DNA from: Accumulibacter sp.
Lineage (GTDB): Bacteria; Pseudomonadota; Gammaproteobacteria; Burkholderiales; Rhodocyclaceae
Length of the DNA: 10,820 bases
Reading direction: 5' to 3'
Assembly: GCA_031276375.1 (NCBI GenBank)
Contig: JAISNE010000386.1
Location: 1-10,820, forward strand
The notes under the pieces: generated by a model
The model's database searches: none
What the model was told of the DNA's origin: nothing
Seen by the model: only the letters and a program-made list of their open reading frames with translations
Position numbers and translations under genes: made by a program
Shown: in pieces, positions 1 through 7,050 of the stretch
Position numbering within the stretch: position 1 is the first letter of the stretch
Layout of the letters: the number at the start of each line of letters is the position of its first letter

Positions 1-13
1 CGTGTTCAGCGGA

Positions 14-436
14 TCAGTGCTTGCGCCAAAACCGGTCGACGAGCGCGATACCGAAAAGCAGGCTGGCGACAAAGACGGCGGCGGGCAATTGGCCCAGGCC
101 CAGGCCGACCAGCGAGGCGCCGGGGCAAAGTCCGGCCAGTCCCCAGCCGATGCCGAACAGGACGCTGCCGGCGACGAGCGGGAAGTCGACCGGTTCCGCT
201 TCGGGCCAGCGCAAGGGATCTCCGACGAAAGAGCGGTCGATGGCGCGCGCGCCGTTGAATTCGACGATGACCACGCCGAGGGCGCTGGCCATGACCAGTC
301 CGAGCGAGGGGTCCCACGCGCCGAAAACGTCGAGGAAGCCCCGAACCTTGGCCGGGTTGCTCATGCCCGAGATGAACAGGCCGGCGCCGAACAGCAGCCC
401 GGACAGTAAAGCGATCACCGGTCTGGCGATGCTCAT
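14..436 (-). CDS. YeeE/YedE-family membrane protein, second (C-terminal-type) half
   Basis: A 140-residue hydrophobic inner-membrane protein of the half-size YeeE/YedE (DUF6691-like) type. Membrane segments are visible at about residues 6-24, 44-60, 86-108 and 116-134. The motif GLAGLCPGASL (about 99-109, Cys104) is the conserved cysteine-containing re-entrant type motif of this family, in which cysteines are thought to relay sulfur compounds such as thiosulfate through the membrane. I chose the ATG at 436, five bases after the stop of the preceding gene, because the longer reading frame runs back into that gene and its extra residues are polar and Arg-rich. It should pair with the first half encoded just upstream to form one transporter. 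The substrate is inferred from the family (thiosulfate, sulfane sulfur or a similar ion) and is not shown by the sequence. Confidence 0.85.
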   Translation of the reverse strand: MSIARPVIALLSGLLFGAGLFISGMSNPAKVRGFLDVFGAWDPSLGLVMASALGVVIVEFNGARAIDRSFVGDPLRWPEAEPVDFPLVAGSVLFGIGWGLAGLCPGASLVGLGLGQLPAAVFVASLLFGIALVDRFWRKH

Positions 437-441
437 GACGC

Positions 442-888
442 TCACGCCAGATGGCGGTAAATGTACGTCACGGCCACGGCGGTGCTCATGAACAGGACGA
501 CCGCGACCACGGAGCGCCTGGAAAACCGTCCCAGTCCGCAAATGCCGTGTCCGCTGGTGCAGCCTTTGGCGAGGCGCGCTCCGATACCCGCCATGAAGCC
601 GCCAAGGATGAAATCGAGCAACGATCCCGCGTTGCCGCCGGTCTCCCGGAAATCGGGCAATTCGACCACCGAGAAGGGTTTGAGCAGGCTCGGCGCGATC
701 ACCAGTCCGGCGACGAAGGCGGCTTTCCAGCCGGAATCACCGCGGTCTGAATCGAGCAATCCGCCGACGATGCCGCTGATCCCGGCAAACCGGCCGATCC
801 CGAGCAGGAGCAGGGTACACGCGATGCCGATCAACAGCCCGCCGATCAGCGATGCCGTCGGCGAAAAATTCAACCAGTCGATCGACAT
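442..888 (-). CDS. YeeE/YedE-family membrane protein, first (N-terminal-type) half
   Basis: A 148-residue membrane protein with hydrophobic segments at about 12-32, 34-46, 55-70, 88-106 and 126-144. The sequence CTSGHGICG (110-118) is the hallmark YeeE/YedE cysteine motif, found in the N-terminal half of the full-length family. Full-length members are about 350 residues with both halves fused. Here the halves are separate genes five bases apart, which implies co-translation and hetero-oligomer assembly. Similar split pairs are known in the BigR/PigS-type sulfide-response operons beside rhodanese or persulfide dioxygenase genes, and a rhodanese-domain gene lies directly upstream here. The start ATG at 888 has only a weak GGTGGA-like ribosome site. 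A role in moving sulfur compounds across the inner membrane is inferred from family and neighbourhood. Confidence 0.87.
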   Translation of the reverse strand: MSIDWLNFSPTASLIGGLLIGIACTLLLLGIGRFAGISGIVGGLLDSDRGDSGWKAAFVAGLVIAPSLLKPFSVVELPDFRETGGNAGSLLDFILGGFMAGIGARLAKGCTSGHGICGLGRFSRRSVVAVVLFMSTAVAVTYIYRHLA

Positions 889-934
889 GAGCCGCCATCC
901 ACCGTTGAACGACGCGCCGGCCGGTCAGGCCCGG

Positions 935-1429
935 TCATTGCGACCAGGGCAGGCCGCGCACTTTCCATCCGGCGATGACGCGCTGTCCCGCTTCGTTCTT
1001 GTCGCCTTCGAAGCCTTCGAGAATGTTGAAGCAGTTGCGGAACCCTTCGCCCGCCAGCAATTCGGCCGCCTCGCGCGAACGGACGCCGGAACGGCATAGC
1101 AGCAGGATCGTGTCGGTCGGCAGGAAGGTCTTTTTGATGTCCCTGAGAAAACGCGGATTCAGTTCCCAGTCGCTGAACAGCCGCCACTGGATTTCAATGG
1201 CGCCGGGTACGCGCCCGATCAAGGTCAATTCTTCCGTGGTGCGTATATCGACCAGTTTCGCTCCCGGATATTCCTGGACGAGACGCCAGGCTTCCTCCGG
1301 GGCAAGCTCGCCGCGGTAGGCGACGCCGCGCTCCCGCGCGAGATTCTCCGCCCGGAGGAGGAGGTCGTCCAGACTCTCGTTGGTGCGCGTTTCGGGAAGC
1401 TTGATGACTTTTGCCGCCGATGTCGACAT
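935..1429 (-). CDS. Rhodanese-like domain protein (single-domain sulfurtransferase)
   Basis: A 164-residue cytoplasmic protein without a signal peptide or membrane segment. A single rhodanese fold runs from about residue 42 to 160. It includes the LVDIRTTEEL segment (59-68), the active-site loop CRSGVRS (112-118, Cys112 as the persulfide-forming residue) and the family-typical end GWKVRGLPW (154-162). Rhodaneses transfer sulfane sulfur between donors such as thiosulfate, glutathione persulfide or protein persulfides and a thiol or cyanide acceptor. The six-residue loop fits a sulfurtransferase rather than a Cdc25-type phosphatase, which has a seven-residue loop. The ATG at 1429 follows a good AGGAGA site eight bases away. 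The gene is 46 bp ahead of the YeeE/YedE pair and probably forms an operon with it, so it likely supplies or accepts the sulfur moved by that transporter. The physiological donor cannot be told from sequence. Confidence 0.92.
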   Translation of the reverse strand: MSTSAAKVIKLPETRTNESLDDLLLRAENLARERGVAYRGELAPEEAWRLVQEYPGAKLVDIRTTEELTLIGRVPGAIEIQWRLFSDWELNPRFLRDIKKTFLPTDTILLLCRSGVRSREAAELLAGEGFRNCFNILEGFEGDKNEAGQRVIAGWKVRGLPWSQ

Positions 1430-1488
1430 GATTATCTCTCCTGCGATGTGTTCCGATGGTTTGCGAGACAGAGGTTCATTGCCAATTC

Positions 1489-1510
1489 ATTACTCAGCCG
1501 TCAGTAATTT
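1489..1510. promoter_or_regulatory. TTACT...AGTAA palindrome upstream of rhodanese operon
   Basis: ATTACT and AGTAAT arms flank an 8-bp centre (CAGCCGTC), 60-80 bp upstream of the rhodanese start. The size and near-dyad symmetry resemble a repressor operator, for example of the TetR or ArsR class. Its right part, GTCAGTAATTT (1500-1510), recurs exactly in inverted orientation at 1655-1665. It could therefore be an operator or instead an end of the repeat element between the two copies. Confidence 0.35.
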
Positions 1511-1532
1511 AGAAACACCATGATCGAATCGT

Positions 1533-1612
1533 CGTCATTGCGAGGCCCGCAGGGCCGTGGCAATCCAGACGGCCGAATGGATTGCCACGGCCCCGCGGGC
1601 CTCGCAATGACG
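1533..1612. repeat. Large REP-like inverted repeat (35-nt arms, 10-nt loop)
   Basis: The arms 1533-1567 and 1578-1612 are reverse complements at 34 of 35 positions; the only mismatch involves A1551. The loop is GACGGCCGAA. The outer end CGTCATTGCGAG and the inner CAATCC resemble the dispersed palindromic repeats with CGTCATTGCGAG-type ends that are scattered through many bacterial genomes. It would form a very stable hairpin in RNA from either strand. It has no T-tract, so it is more likely a mobile or REP-like repeat than an intrinsic terminator. Confidence 0.85.
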
Positions 1613-1675
1613 CAATCCGGAGTTGTTTGCGTATTTGGCATATTCATGCATACAAAATTACTGACTGCGAGTACC

Positions 1676-1692
1676 AATGGCCCGAGGCCATT
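1676..1692. repeat. Small perfect hairpin AATGGCC/GGCCATT
   Basis: Seven-base perfect arms (1676-1682 and 1686-1692) flank a CGA loop. It lies about 110 bp beyond the stop of the O-acetylhomoserine sulfhydrylase gene and directly next to the dispersed 50-bp repeat. No T-run follows on either strand, so terminator activity is doubtful. It may instead be part of the repeat's border. Confidence 0.5.
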
Positions 1693-1693
1693 C

Positions 1694-1743
1694 TATCGAT
1701 CCGTCCGCGAAAACCGAACGAATTTCTCATGCTGAACTTATTC
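1694..1743 (-). repeat. Dispersed 50-bp repeat, copy 1
   Basis: This stretch matches 9923-9972 at 43 of 50 positions with no gaps. Shared blocks include TATCGATCCG, AACCGAA, GAATTTCT and GCTGAACTTATTC. Read on the minus strand it begins 58 bp after the stop codon of the O-acetylhomoserine sulfhydrylase gene, and the other copy likewise follows a gene end in the same orientation. Function is unknown; it could be a 3'-end RNA element, a protein-binding site or a small mobile repeat. Confidence 0.75.
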
Positions 1744-1801
1744 ATTCCGGTGCTAAGGCTTCCAGCCGCCGTTTCATGCGCCGCAAGCGATCCGGCGTTG
1801 T

Positions 1802-3082
<1,281 letters not shown>

Positions 3083-3086
3083 GGTC

Positions 3087-3094
3087 TTCCCCTT
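3087..3094 (-). promoter_or_regulatory. Ribosome-binding site fixing the GTG start of metY
   Basis: The minus-strand sequence AAGGGGAA sits five bases before the GTG at 3082 and begins at the last base of the preceding gene's TGA. It supports the non-ATG start over any longer frame and suggests re-initiation after the upstream gene. Confidence 0.7.
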
Positions 3095-3558
3095 CAAAAC
3101 ACGGTCTGCCGGCGCGACGAGATGACGCCGGTATTGACGCCCATCCAGTTGAGACCGCCGAACAGGCGGGCGTATTCGATCTTGACGCAACGGTCCATGA
3201 CCACTTCCAGCCCACCGTCCTCGGCGATTTTCCTGGCTTCCTCGTTGATGACGCCGATCTGTAGCCAGAGCGTTTTCGCGCCGATGGCGACGGCGTCGCG
3301 CGCGATCGGCACACAGTCCCCGGGTTTGCGGAAAACGTCGACGAGATCGACCGGGAAAGGAATCGAGCGAAGATCGGGATAGCATTTCTCGCCCAGGATC
3401 TCGGGATATTTCGGATTGACCGGAACGATCCGGTAGCCGTGCTCCTGCATGTATTTCGCCGCGAAAAAGCTGGGCCGGTACCAGTCGCCGGAAAGCCCGA
3501 CGACGGCCAGCACATGCGCGCGGCGCAAGAGACGCCGCAAAGTCAGGATGTCGCTCAT
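3094..3558 (-). CDS. CoA-binding domain protein (YccU-like)
   Basis: A 154-residue single-domain Rossmann protein of the CoA-binding (YccU) family. The nucleotide-binding loop VVGLSGDWYRPS is at 19-30, the second strand IVPVNPKY at 44-51, and the family signature MDRCVKIEYARLFGG at 121-135. The family shares the fold of the succinyl-CoA synthetase alpha CoA-binding domain but lacks the catalytic parts, so it probably binds CoA or acyl-CoA and may act as a sensor or carrier; no enzyme activity is established. The start at 3558 is preceded by GGGGGAA at six bases, whereas an alternative ATG at 3573 has no ribosome site and abuts a hairpin. It is 11 bp upstream of metY and almost certainly co-transcribed with it. 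The reason for this pairing is unknown to me. Confidence 0.88.
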   Translation of the reverse strand: MSDILTLRRLLRRAHVLAVVGLSGDWYRPSFFAAKYMQEHGYRIVPVNPKYPEILGEKCYPDLRSIPFPVDLVDVFRKPGDCVPIARDAVAIGAKTLWLQIGVINEEARKIAEDGGLEVVMDRCVKIEYARLFGGLNWMGVNTGVISSRRQTVF

Positions 3559-3575
3559 GAAAAGTTCCCCCATGA

Positions 3576-3599
3576 CCGGGAAAAATCCTCTTTTCCCGG
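3576..3599. repeat. Perfect 9-bp hairpin before the CoA-binding gene
   Basis: CCGGGAAAA (3576-3584) and TTTTCCCGG (3591-3599) are perfect reverse complements around a six-base loop. In the minus-strand transcript it stands 17 bp ahead of the CoA-binding start and just ahead of its ribosome site. It could influence translation initiation, act as an RNA-end stabiliser, or be an operator. No T-tract follows it on that strand. Confidence 0.55.
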
Positions 3600-3615
3600 C
3601 CGTGGCCTTTCGGTG

Positions 3616-3639
3616 AAAATCGCGCCCCGAAAAGGCGCG
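3616..3639 (-). terminator. Terminator-like hairpin after the enoyl-CoA hydratase gene
   Basis: Two bases after the hydratase stop codon the minus strand can form a CGCGCC/GGCGCG stem (3621-3639) with a seven-base loop, followed by ATTTTC. The T-run has only four bases, so this is a weak or partial intrinsic terminator. It would separate the CoA-transferase/hydratase unit from the CoA-binding/metY unit, or reduce read-through between them. Confidence 0.5.
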
Positions 3640-3641
3640 GA

Positions 3642-4457
3642 TCAGGAATTACACCAGATGGGAGGACGTTTGTCGATAAAGGCGGAAATCCCTTCCCGCG
3701 CGTCGAGCGACTGGAGATTGCTCACCATCACGCCTTGCGCGTAAGCGTAGGCATCGGCCAGCGACGGGAGTTCCGCCTGGCGATAGAAGGCTTCCTTGCC
3801 GATCGCCAGCGTATGGCGCGATTTGGAGGCGATTTTCGCCGCCAGCGCGGCGACGGCGGTGTCGAGTTCCGCTTCGGGCACGATTTCGTTGACCAGGCCG
3901 AAACGCAGCGCGGTCGGCGCGTCGATGAAATCGCCGGTGAGCAGCATCTGCATGGCGTGTTTGTGACTGACGTTGCGCGACAGCGCGACCATCGGCGTGG
4001 AACAGAAGAATCCGATGTTGACGCCCGGCGTGGCGAAGCGGGTGGTCTCCGCGGCGATGGCCAGGTCGCAGGTGGCGACGAGCTGCGCGCCGGCGGCGGT
4101 GGCGATGCCGTGCACCCGCGCGATGACCGGCTGCGGCAGCGAGACGATGCGCTGCATCAGTTTGCCGCAGGCGTCGAAAAGCTTTTCGGCATACGCGGAC
4201 TCGAAGTCGGTGGCGCGCATTTCCTTGAGATCGTGTCCCGAGCAGAAGGCCGGGCCCGCGCCGCCAAGGACGACGACGAAGGCGCTCCGGTCCGCCGCGA
4301 CGGCGTCGAATTCGGCGTGCAGGGTATCGATCATCGCCTGCGAGAGCGCGTTGCGCGCGCGCGGACGGTTGAGCGTCAGATGAACGACGCCGTTTTCCTG
4401 TTTTTTCAGAATGAGCGGTTCTTGCGTAGCGGGCGCTTCTTGTGCATTCGATGCCAT
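3642..4457 (-). CDS. Enoyl-CoA hydratase/isomerase family protein (ECHDC3-like)
   Basis: A 271-residue crotonase-fold protein. It resembles the ECHDC3 branch: the FCSGHDLKEM segment (71-80) and the GIATAAGAQLVATCDLAIA segment (117-135) supply the oxyanion-hole backbone, followed by ATPGVNIGFFCSTPM (142-156) and a C-terminal GISAFIDKRPPIW typical of that branch. The two glutamates used by classical hydratases are not present: Gln125 and Gly145 stand at those positions, so simple hydration of an enoyl-CoA is unlikely and the true reaction is unknown. The ATG at 4457 follows GAGGG at eight bases. The gene lies 39 bp after the CoA-transferase beta gene and is likely in the same operon, so it probably acts on the CoA thioester made there. 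A terminator-like hairpin follows it. Confidence 0.9.
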   Translation of the reverse strand: MASNAQEAPATQEPLILKKQENGVVHLTLNRPRARNALSQAMIDTLHAEFDAVAADRSAFVVVLGGAGPAFCSGHDLKEMRATDFESAYAEKLFDACGKLMQRIVSLPQPVIARVHGIATAAGAQLVATCDLAIAAETTRFATPGVNIGFFCSTPMVALSRNVSHKHAMQMLLTGDFIDAPTALRFGLVNEIVPEAELDTAVAALAAKIASKSRHTLAIGKEAFYRQAELPSLADAYAYAQGVMVSNLQSLDAREGISAFIDKRPPIWCNS

Positions 4458-4496
4458 GATGTTTTCCCTCGGGCTGTGGTCAAATCGTCGGACGGG

Positions 4497-5291
4497 TCAT
4501 TTCTTGCGCAGCATGCCGGTCTGGTCTACCTGGCGCAGGGCGGAGAGTTCCGCTTCGCTCGGTTCGGGCGCCGGCGCCGCGTCTTTCGAGACTTTCAGCT
4601 CCCAGCCGGTGCTCGCGCGGATTTCCTCGACGCTGGAAAAAGGAAACCAGGCGGTCAGTTCGAACTCTTTCGTCCGCGGATGCGGACGCAGAATACCGAG
4701 CGTGGTGACGATGGCCGAGGGGCCGCCGCCGATGAAGCCGTAACGCTGGCGCGCTTCCCCGCCATCGAGGTAGCCCGGCGAAGAGATGTATTCGACCTTC
4801 TCGACGAAGCGTTTTTTCTCGTGCGTGGCCATGATGATGAAACGCCGCGCGCCGCTGGCGATGTCGTTGGCGCCGCCCGCGCCGGTCAGGCGGGTCTTTG
4901 GCGGGGCGTAATGCTCGCCGATTTCACGCCCCCAGATGCCGGTCGTATTGACGTTGCCGAACTTGTCGACTTGCGCGGCGCCGATCACGCCGACATCGCA
5001 GCGTCCGGAAGCGACCAGGAAACCGAGCGCGTCGATGGCGTTGGTGAAGCTCACGGCGTTGGAAGAGATGCGGTTGCATTCGATTCCCCAGGGCAGGCCG
5101 CCGACCGGCGTCGCGCCGAAAACGCCGCCTTCGGTGATCGAGCGGACATTGGGCGCGTGGCGGGCCTGCGCGAAATAGCCCGCCAGCATGGACAGGCCGA
5201 CGCCGAAAATCGCCAGTTCGCCGTCGCGCACCTCCCGGCCGGTGGCGATGGCCATCATTTCCTGCCGCGTATAAGGAAGATCCGTGCTCAT
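4497..5291 (-). CDS. CoA-transferase beta subunit (glutaconate/IpdB-like)
   Basis: A 264-residue family I CoA-transferase beta chain. With the alpha chain it would move CoA between an acyl-CoA and a free acid, or hydrolyse a CoA thioester as in the IpdAB branch. The SITEGG segment (51-56) lines up with the catalytic-glutamate segment of the family (SENG in succinyl-CoA transferases), making Glu54 the likely acyl-anhydride-forming residue. GAAQVDKFGNVNT (104-116) and GAGGAND (137-143) are further family motifs. I chose the ATG at 5291: it overlaps the alpha stop as ATGA and has AAGGAG seven bases upstream, while the longer frame adds an Arg-rich stretch inside the alpha gene. The chain resembles the glutaconate CoA-transferase/IpdB group more than ScoB. 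Substrate is not predictable. Confidence 0.88.
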   Translation of the reverse strand: MSTDLPYTRQEMMAIATGREVRDGELAIFGVGLSMLAGYFAQARHAPNVRSITEGGVFGATPVGGLPWGIECNRISSNAVSFTNAIDALGFLVASGRCDVGVIGAAQVDKFGNVNTTGIWGREIGEHYAPPKTRLTGAGGANDIASGARRFIIMATHEKKRFVEKVEYISSPGYLDGGEARQRYGFIGGGPSAIVTTLGILRPHPRTKEFELTAWFPFSSVEEIRASTGWELKVSKDAAPAPEPSEAELSALRQVDQTGMLRKK

Positions 5292-6295
5292 CGCGCTTCT
5301 CCTTGCGAAACGTTTTGCGCGAGCAGCGATTCGATTTCCTCGCGCGGTTTGATCCATTTCCGGTAGGGGTCGAGCAGGAAACTCGACGAACTCTTTTGCA
5401 ACTGGTCGACGACCTCGCCGCCGATGCGGTCGAGATAGTCGTCGAGGCTATCGACGCCGTTCACGAACTCGTCGATATAGCGCGCCGTGCCTTCCTCGGA
5501 AGCCAGCCATTCGTTCATCAGGCGCATATGCTTTTCGTCGATGTCGTAAGCCCCCGGCGAGCCTTGCGGCCAGGCGGCGAAAGGCTGCCAGACGACGGCG
5601 CCGACGATGACTCCGGGAATGCGCACGAGGTTCGGAAACTGGCGAACGCAATCGCTATCGACGATGTGGTCGGCGAGCAGCACGACTTCTTTCGCCGCGC
5701 GCGACAATTCGAAGCGGCTCCATTCGGTGCCGATCATGATGGCGTTGCCCTCGGGATCGGAGAGCGTGACGTGAATCGCCGCCAGATCGGGCTTGAGCGG
5801 CGAAAGCGCGCCGAGCTGCCGCCCGGTGAACGGATCGGCGATGGCCGGAATCTTCCCGTCCGCCGGATGCGAGTCGGGCGCGAAGGCGCTGCGCCAGGCG
5901 ATATCCGAGCCGACATTGACGGTCGTGGGAACGAACGGCCAGTTCAGCGCCCCGCCGAGATAACGCAGCGCCATCGAAAGATTCGAATAGTCTTCCAGGA
6001 CGAGGCGGCCGCTCTCGACGGCGCGCCGCAGACCGTTGGCGAAACCGAAGACCTCCAGGCCGGAGAAACCGCATTCGGCCCGGTCCACCGCGCCGGCCGC
6101 GGCCAGCAGGTTGAGTTGCTGGGAATTGCAGTGAAACAGCGCGTGCAGCCGCCGACGGTTCTGGCGCAGCAGTTCGCGCCCGAAAGCGATGGCGTCCGAG
6201 CCGACGGGCAAGGCGGCGCCGCTGGCATACTGGATGCCGTCGGCGGTAAAACGCGAGACGGCCTCCTTGAGTGAGATCAGTTTGTTCGAGCTCAT
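5288..6295 (-). CDS. CoA-transferase alpha subunit (glutaconate/IpdA-like)
   Basis: A 335-residue family I CoA-transferase alpha chain, cytoplasmic, of the GctA/IpdA type (about 290-320 residues is usual). The N-terminal LKEAVSRFTADGIQYASGAA stretch (8-27) is the typical opening strand and glycine-rich loop. GFSGLEVFGFANGLRRAVESG is at about 77-97, the IHVTLSDPEGNAIMIG stretch follows in the middle, and AKEVVLLADHIVDSD marks the C-terminal domain. The catalytic glutamate belongs to the beta chain, whose gene overlaps this one by four bases (ATGA). The ATG at 6295 has no strong ribosome site, which is unusual for the first gene of a unit. The gene starts 123 bp after the thioredoxin-like gene, so it may either continue that operon or have its own promoter; I saw no clear promoter. 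Confidence 0.87.
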   Translation of the reverse strand: MSSNKLISLKEAVSRFTADGIQYASGAALPVGSDAIAFGRELLRQNRRRLHALFHCNSQQLNLLAAAGAVDRAECGFSGLEVFGFANGLRRAVESGRLVLEDYSNLSMALRYLGGALNWPFVPTTVNVGSDIAWRSAFAPDSHPADGKIPAIADPFTGRQLGALSPLKPDLAAIHVTLSDPEGNAIMIGTEWSRFELSRAAKEVVLLADHIVDSDCVRQFPNLVRIPGVIVGAVVWQPFAAWPQGSPGAYDIDEKHMRLMNEWLASEEGTARYIDEFVNGVDSLDDYLDRIGGEVVDQLQKSSSSFLLDPYRKWIKPREEIESLLAQNVSQGEAR

Positions 6296-6418
6296 AATCG
6301 TGTCATTTCAGCGTTTGATGGAAAAAGATGCAGATGCGCGGCGGACACGGCGAAAAACGTCCGTCGCCGCAAGGCATGAGGAACGCGGAGCAAGGCAATC
6401 CGGTCTTCCCCGATGTTC

Positions 6419-7045
6419 TCATCGAGGTTCCCCTGGGTGTTTTCCGTGCTTTTCCCCTGCTTCCCGCGGTGAAATCGCGTTCTTCATCTTTCCCGAAGGC
6501 GAGTTGTCATGAAGGTAATCGGAAAACGGCCGATTTTCGTAAATGGCCTCCGCGACGAAGCGCCCGAGCAGCGCGAAATCCGCCGGGCGCGTCAGACTGC
6601 CCACATGACGGTATTCCGGAAGGCCGCCGGCGTCGAAAAAAACGAAGGCCGGCGCGGCGAAAATACGCAAACGCTCGGCCAGTTCCGCCGGCGCGCGCCG
6701 CCGCCCATCCGCGTCGACGATCGGGGCGGCGGACGCGAGATCGATCCGCCGCGTCAGGTAAGCGCGCCCGAACCGCTCTTCCACGCCGGGATCCGGGAAA
6801 ACAAGACGTTTCATCTTCCCGCACTCGGGACAGCCGGGCAGTTCGAAAAAAACGGCCAGACGCCGACCTTCGCGCCCGGCGGCGCGGATTTCGGCCTGGA
6901 GATCGGCGGCGTCGGCGTCGAACAGCGCCGCCGGCGCCGGCGCGGAAAAAGCGAACGCGAAAAGCGCCGCCGCGAAGCGCGGGCGGCACAGCCGGGAAAG
7001 AACGCCGATCAACACTTGAACGCCGGTCAACACTTTGCGCGTCAT
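6419..7045 (-). CDS. Exported thioredoxin-like protein, SoxW-like, CPEC active site
   Basis: About 208 residues. A basic start and a hydrophobic stretch ending in Ala-rich SAPAPAA (34-40) look like a signal peptide, so the protein is probably periplasmic or membrane-anchored. The thioredoxin fold follows, with FFELPGCPECGKM (66-78) holding a CPEC redox pair (Cys72, Cys75) and a likely cis-proline in IFAAPAFVFFD (Pro132). The CPxC spacing and the long insert are reminiscent of the SoxW/thioredoxin_2-like group, which keeps periplasmic sulfur-metabolism proteins reduced. The tail from about residue 180 is polar and likely disordered. A TTG at 7054, overlapping the permease stop, would add three residues; I prefer the ATG at 7045, but neither has a clear ribosome site. 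Coupling to the importer suggests it treats a substrate or partner in the periplasm. Confidence 0.8.
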   Translation of the reverse strand: MTRKVLTGVQVLIGVLSRLCRPRFAAALFAFAFSAPAPAALFDADAADLQAEIRAAGREGRRLAVFFELPGCPECGKMKRLVFPDPGVEERFGRAYLTRRIDLASAAPIVDADGRRRAPAELAERLRIFAAPAFVFFDAGGLPEYRHVGSLTRPADFALLGRFVAEAIYENRPFSDYLHDNSPSGKMKNAISPREAGEKHGKHPGEPR

Positions 7046-7050
7046 CCGTT

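Larger units (their letters stand above)
1430..1801. other. Gene-free intergenic region with repeats and palindromes
   Basis: No credible gene lies between the end of the O-acetylhomoserine sulfhydrylase gene and the start of the rhodanese gene. Short frames here have no recognisable protein features. The region holds a 35-nt-arm hairpin repeat (1533-1612), an 18-bp TTACT...AGTAA palindrome (1490-1507) with a related inverted copy (about 1655-1673), a small perfect hairpin (1676-1692) and one copy of a dispersed 50-bp repeat (1694-1743). The promoter of the rhodanese-YeeE operon should lie here, but I could not find a convincing -35/-10 pair. Confidence 0.8.

Noticed and set aside
933..945. 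GGTC/GACC hairpin at the rhodanese stop codon
   Set aside because: Only four base pairs and no T-tract, so no support for a terminator.
1520..1735. Small plus-strand frames across the hairpin region
   Set aside because: They translate the inverted repeat itself and have no ribosome site or recognisable product.
1734..1745. TGAACTTATTCA as a MetR site near metY
   Set aside because: The MetR consensus has five bases between TGAA and TTCA; here there are four, and the site is downstream of metY rather than in its promoter.
3083..3385. Possible N-terminal extension of the metY protein by 101 residues
   Set aside because: The extension overlaps the CoA-binding gene in another frame, is Arg-rich without family similarity, and a good ribosome site precedes the internal GTG.
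3735..5366. Plus-strand open frame of 543 codons opposite the hydratase and CoA-transferase beta genes
   Set aside because: Composition is Arg/Ala/Asp-rich with no recognisable domain. It lies wholly antisense to well-supported genes and is a usual shadow in GC-rich DNA.
5303..6274. Plus-strand open frame of 323 codons opposite the CoA-transferase alpha gene
   Set aside because: Mirrors the alpha gene's frame and shows no family features.
6402..6425. Stem around CGATGAGAACATCG at the end of the thioredoxin-like gene
   Set aside because: It overlaps the stop codon and has no following T-run; too weak to call a terminator.
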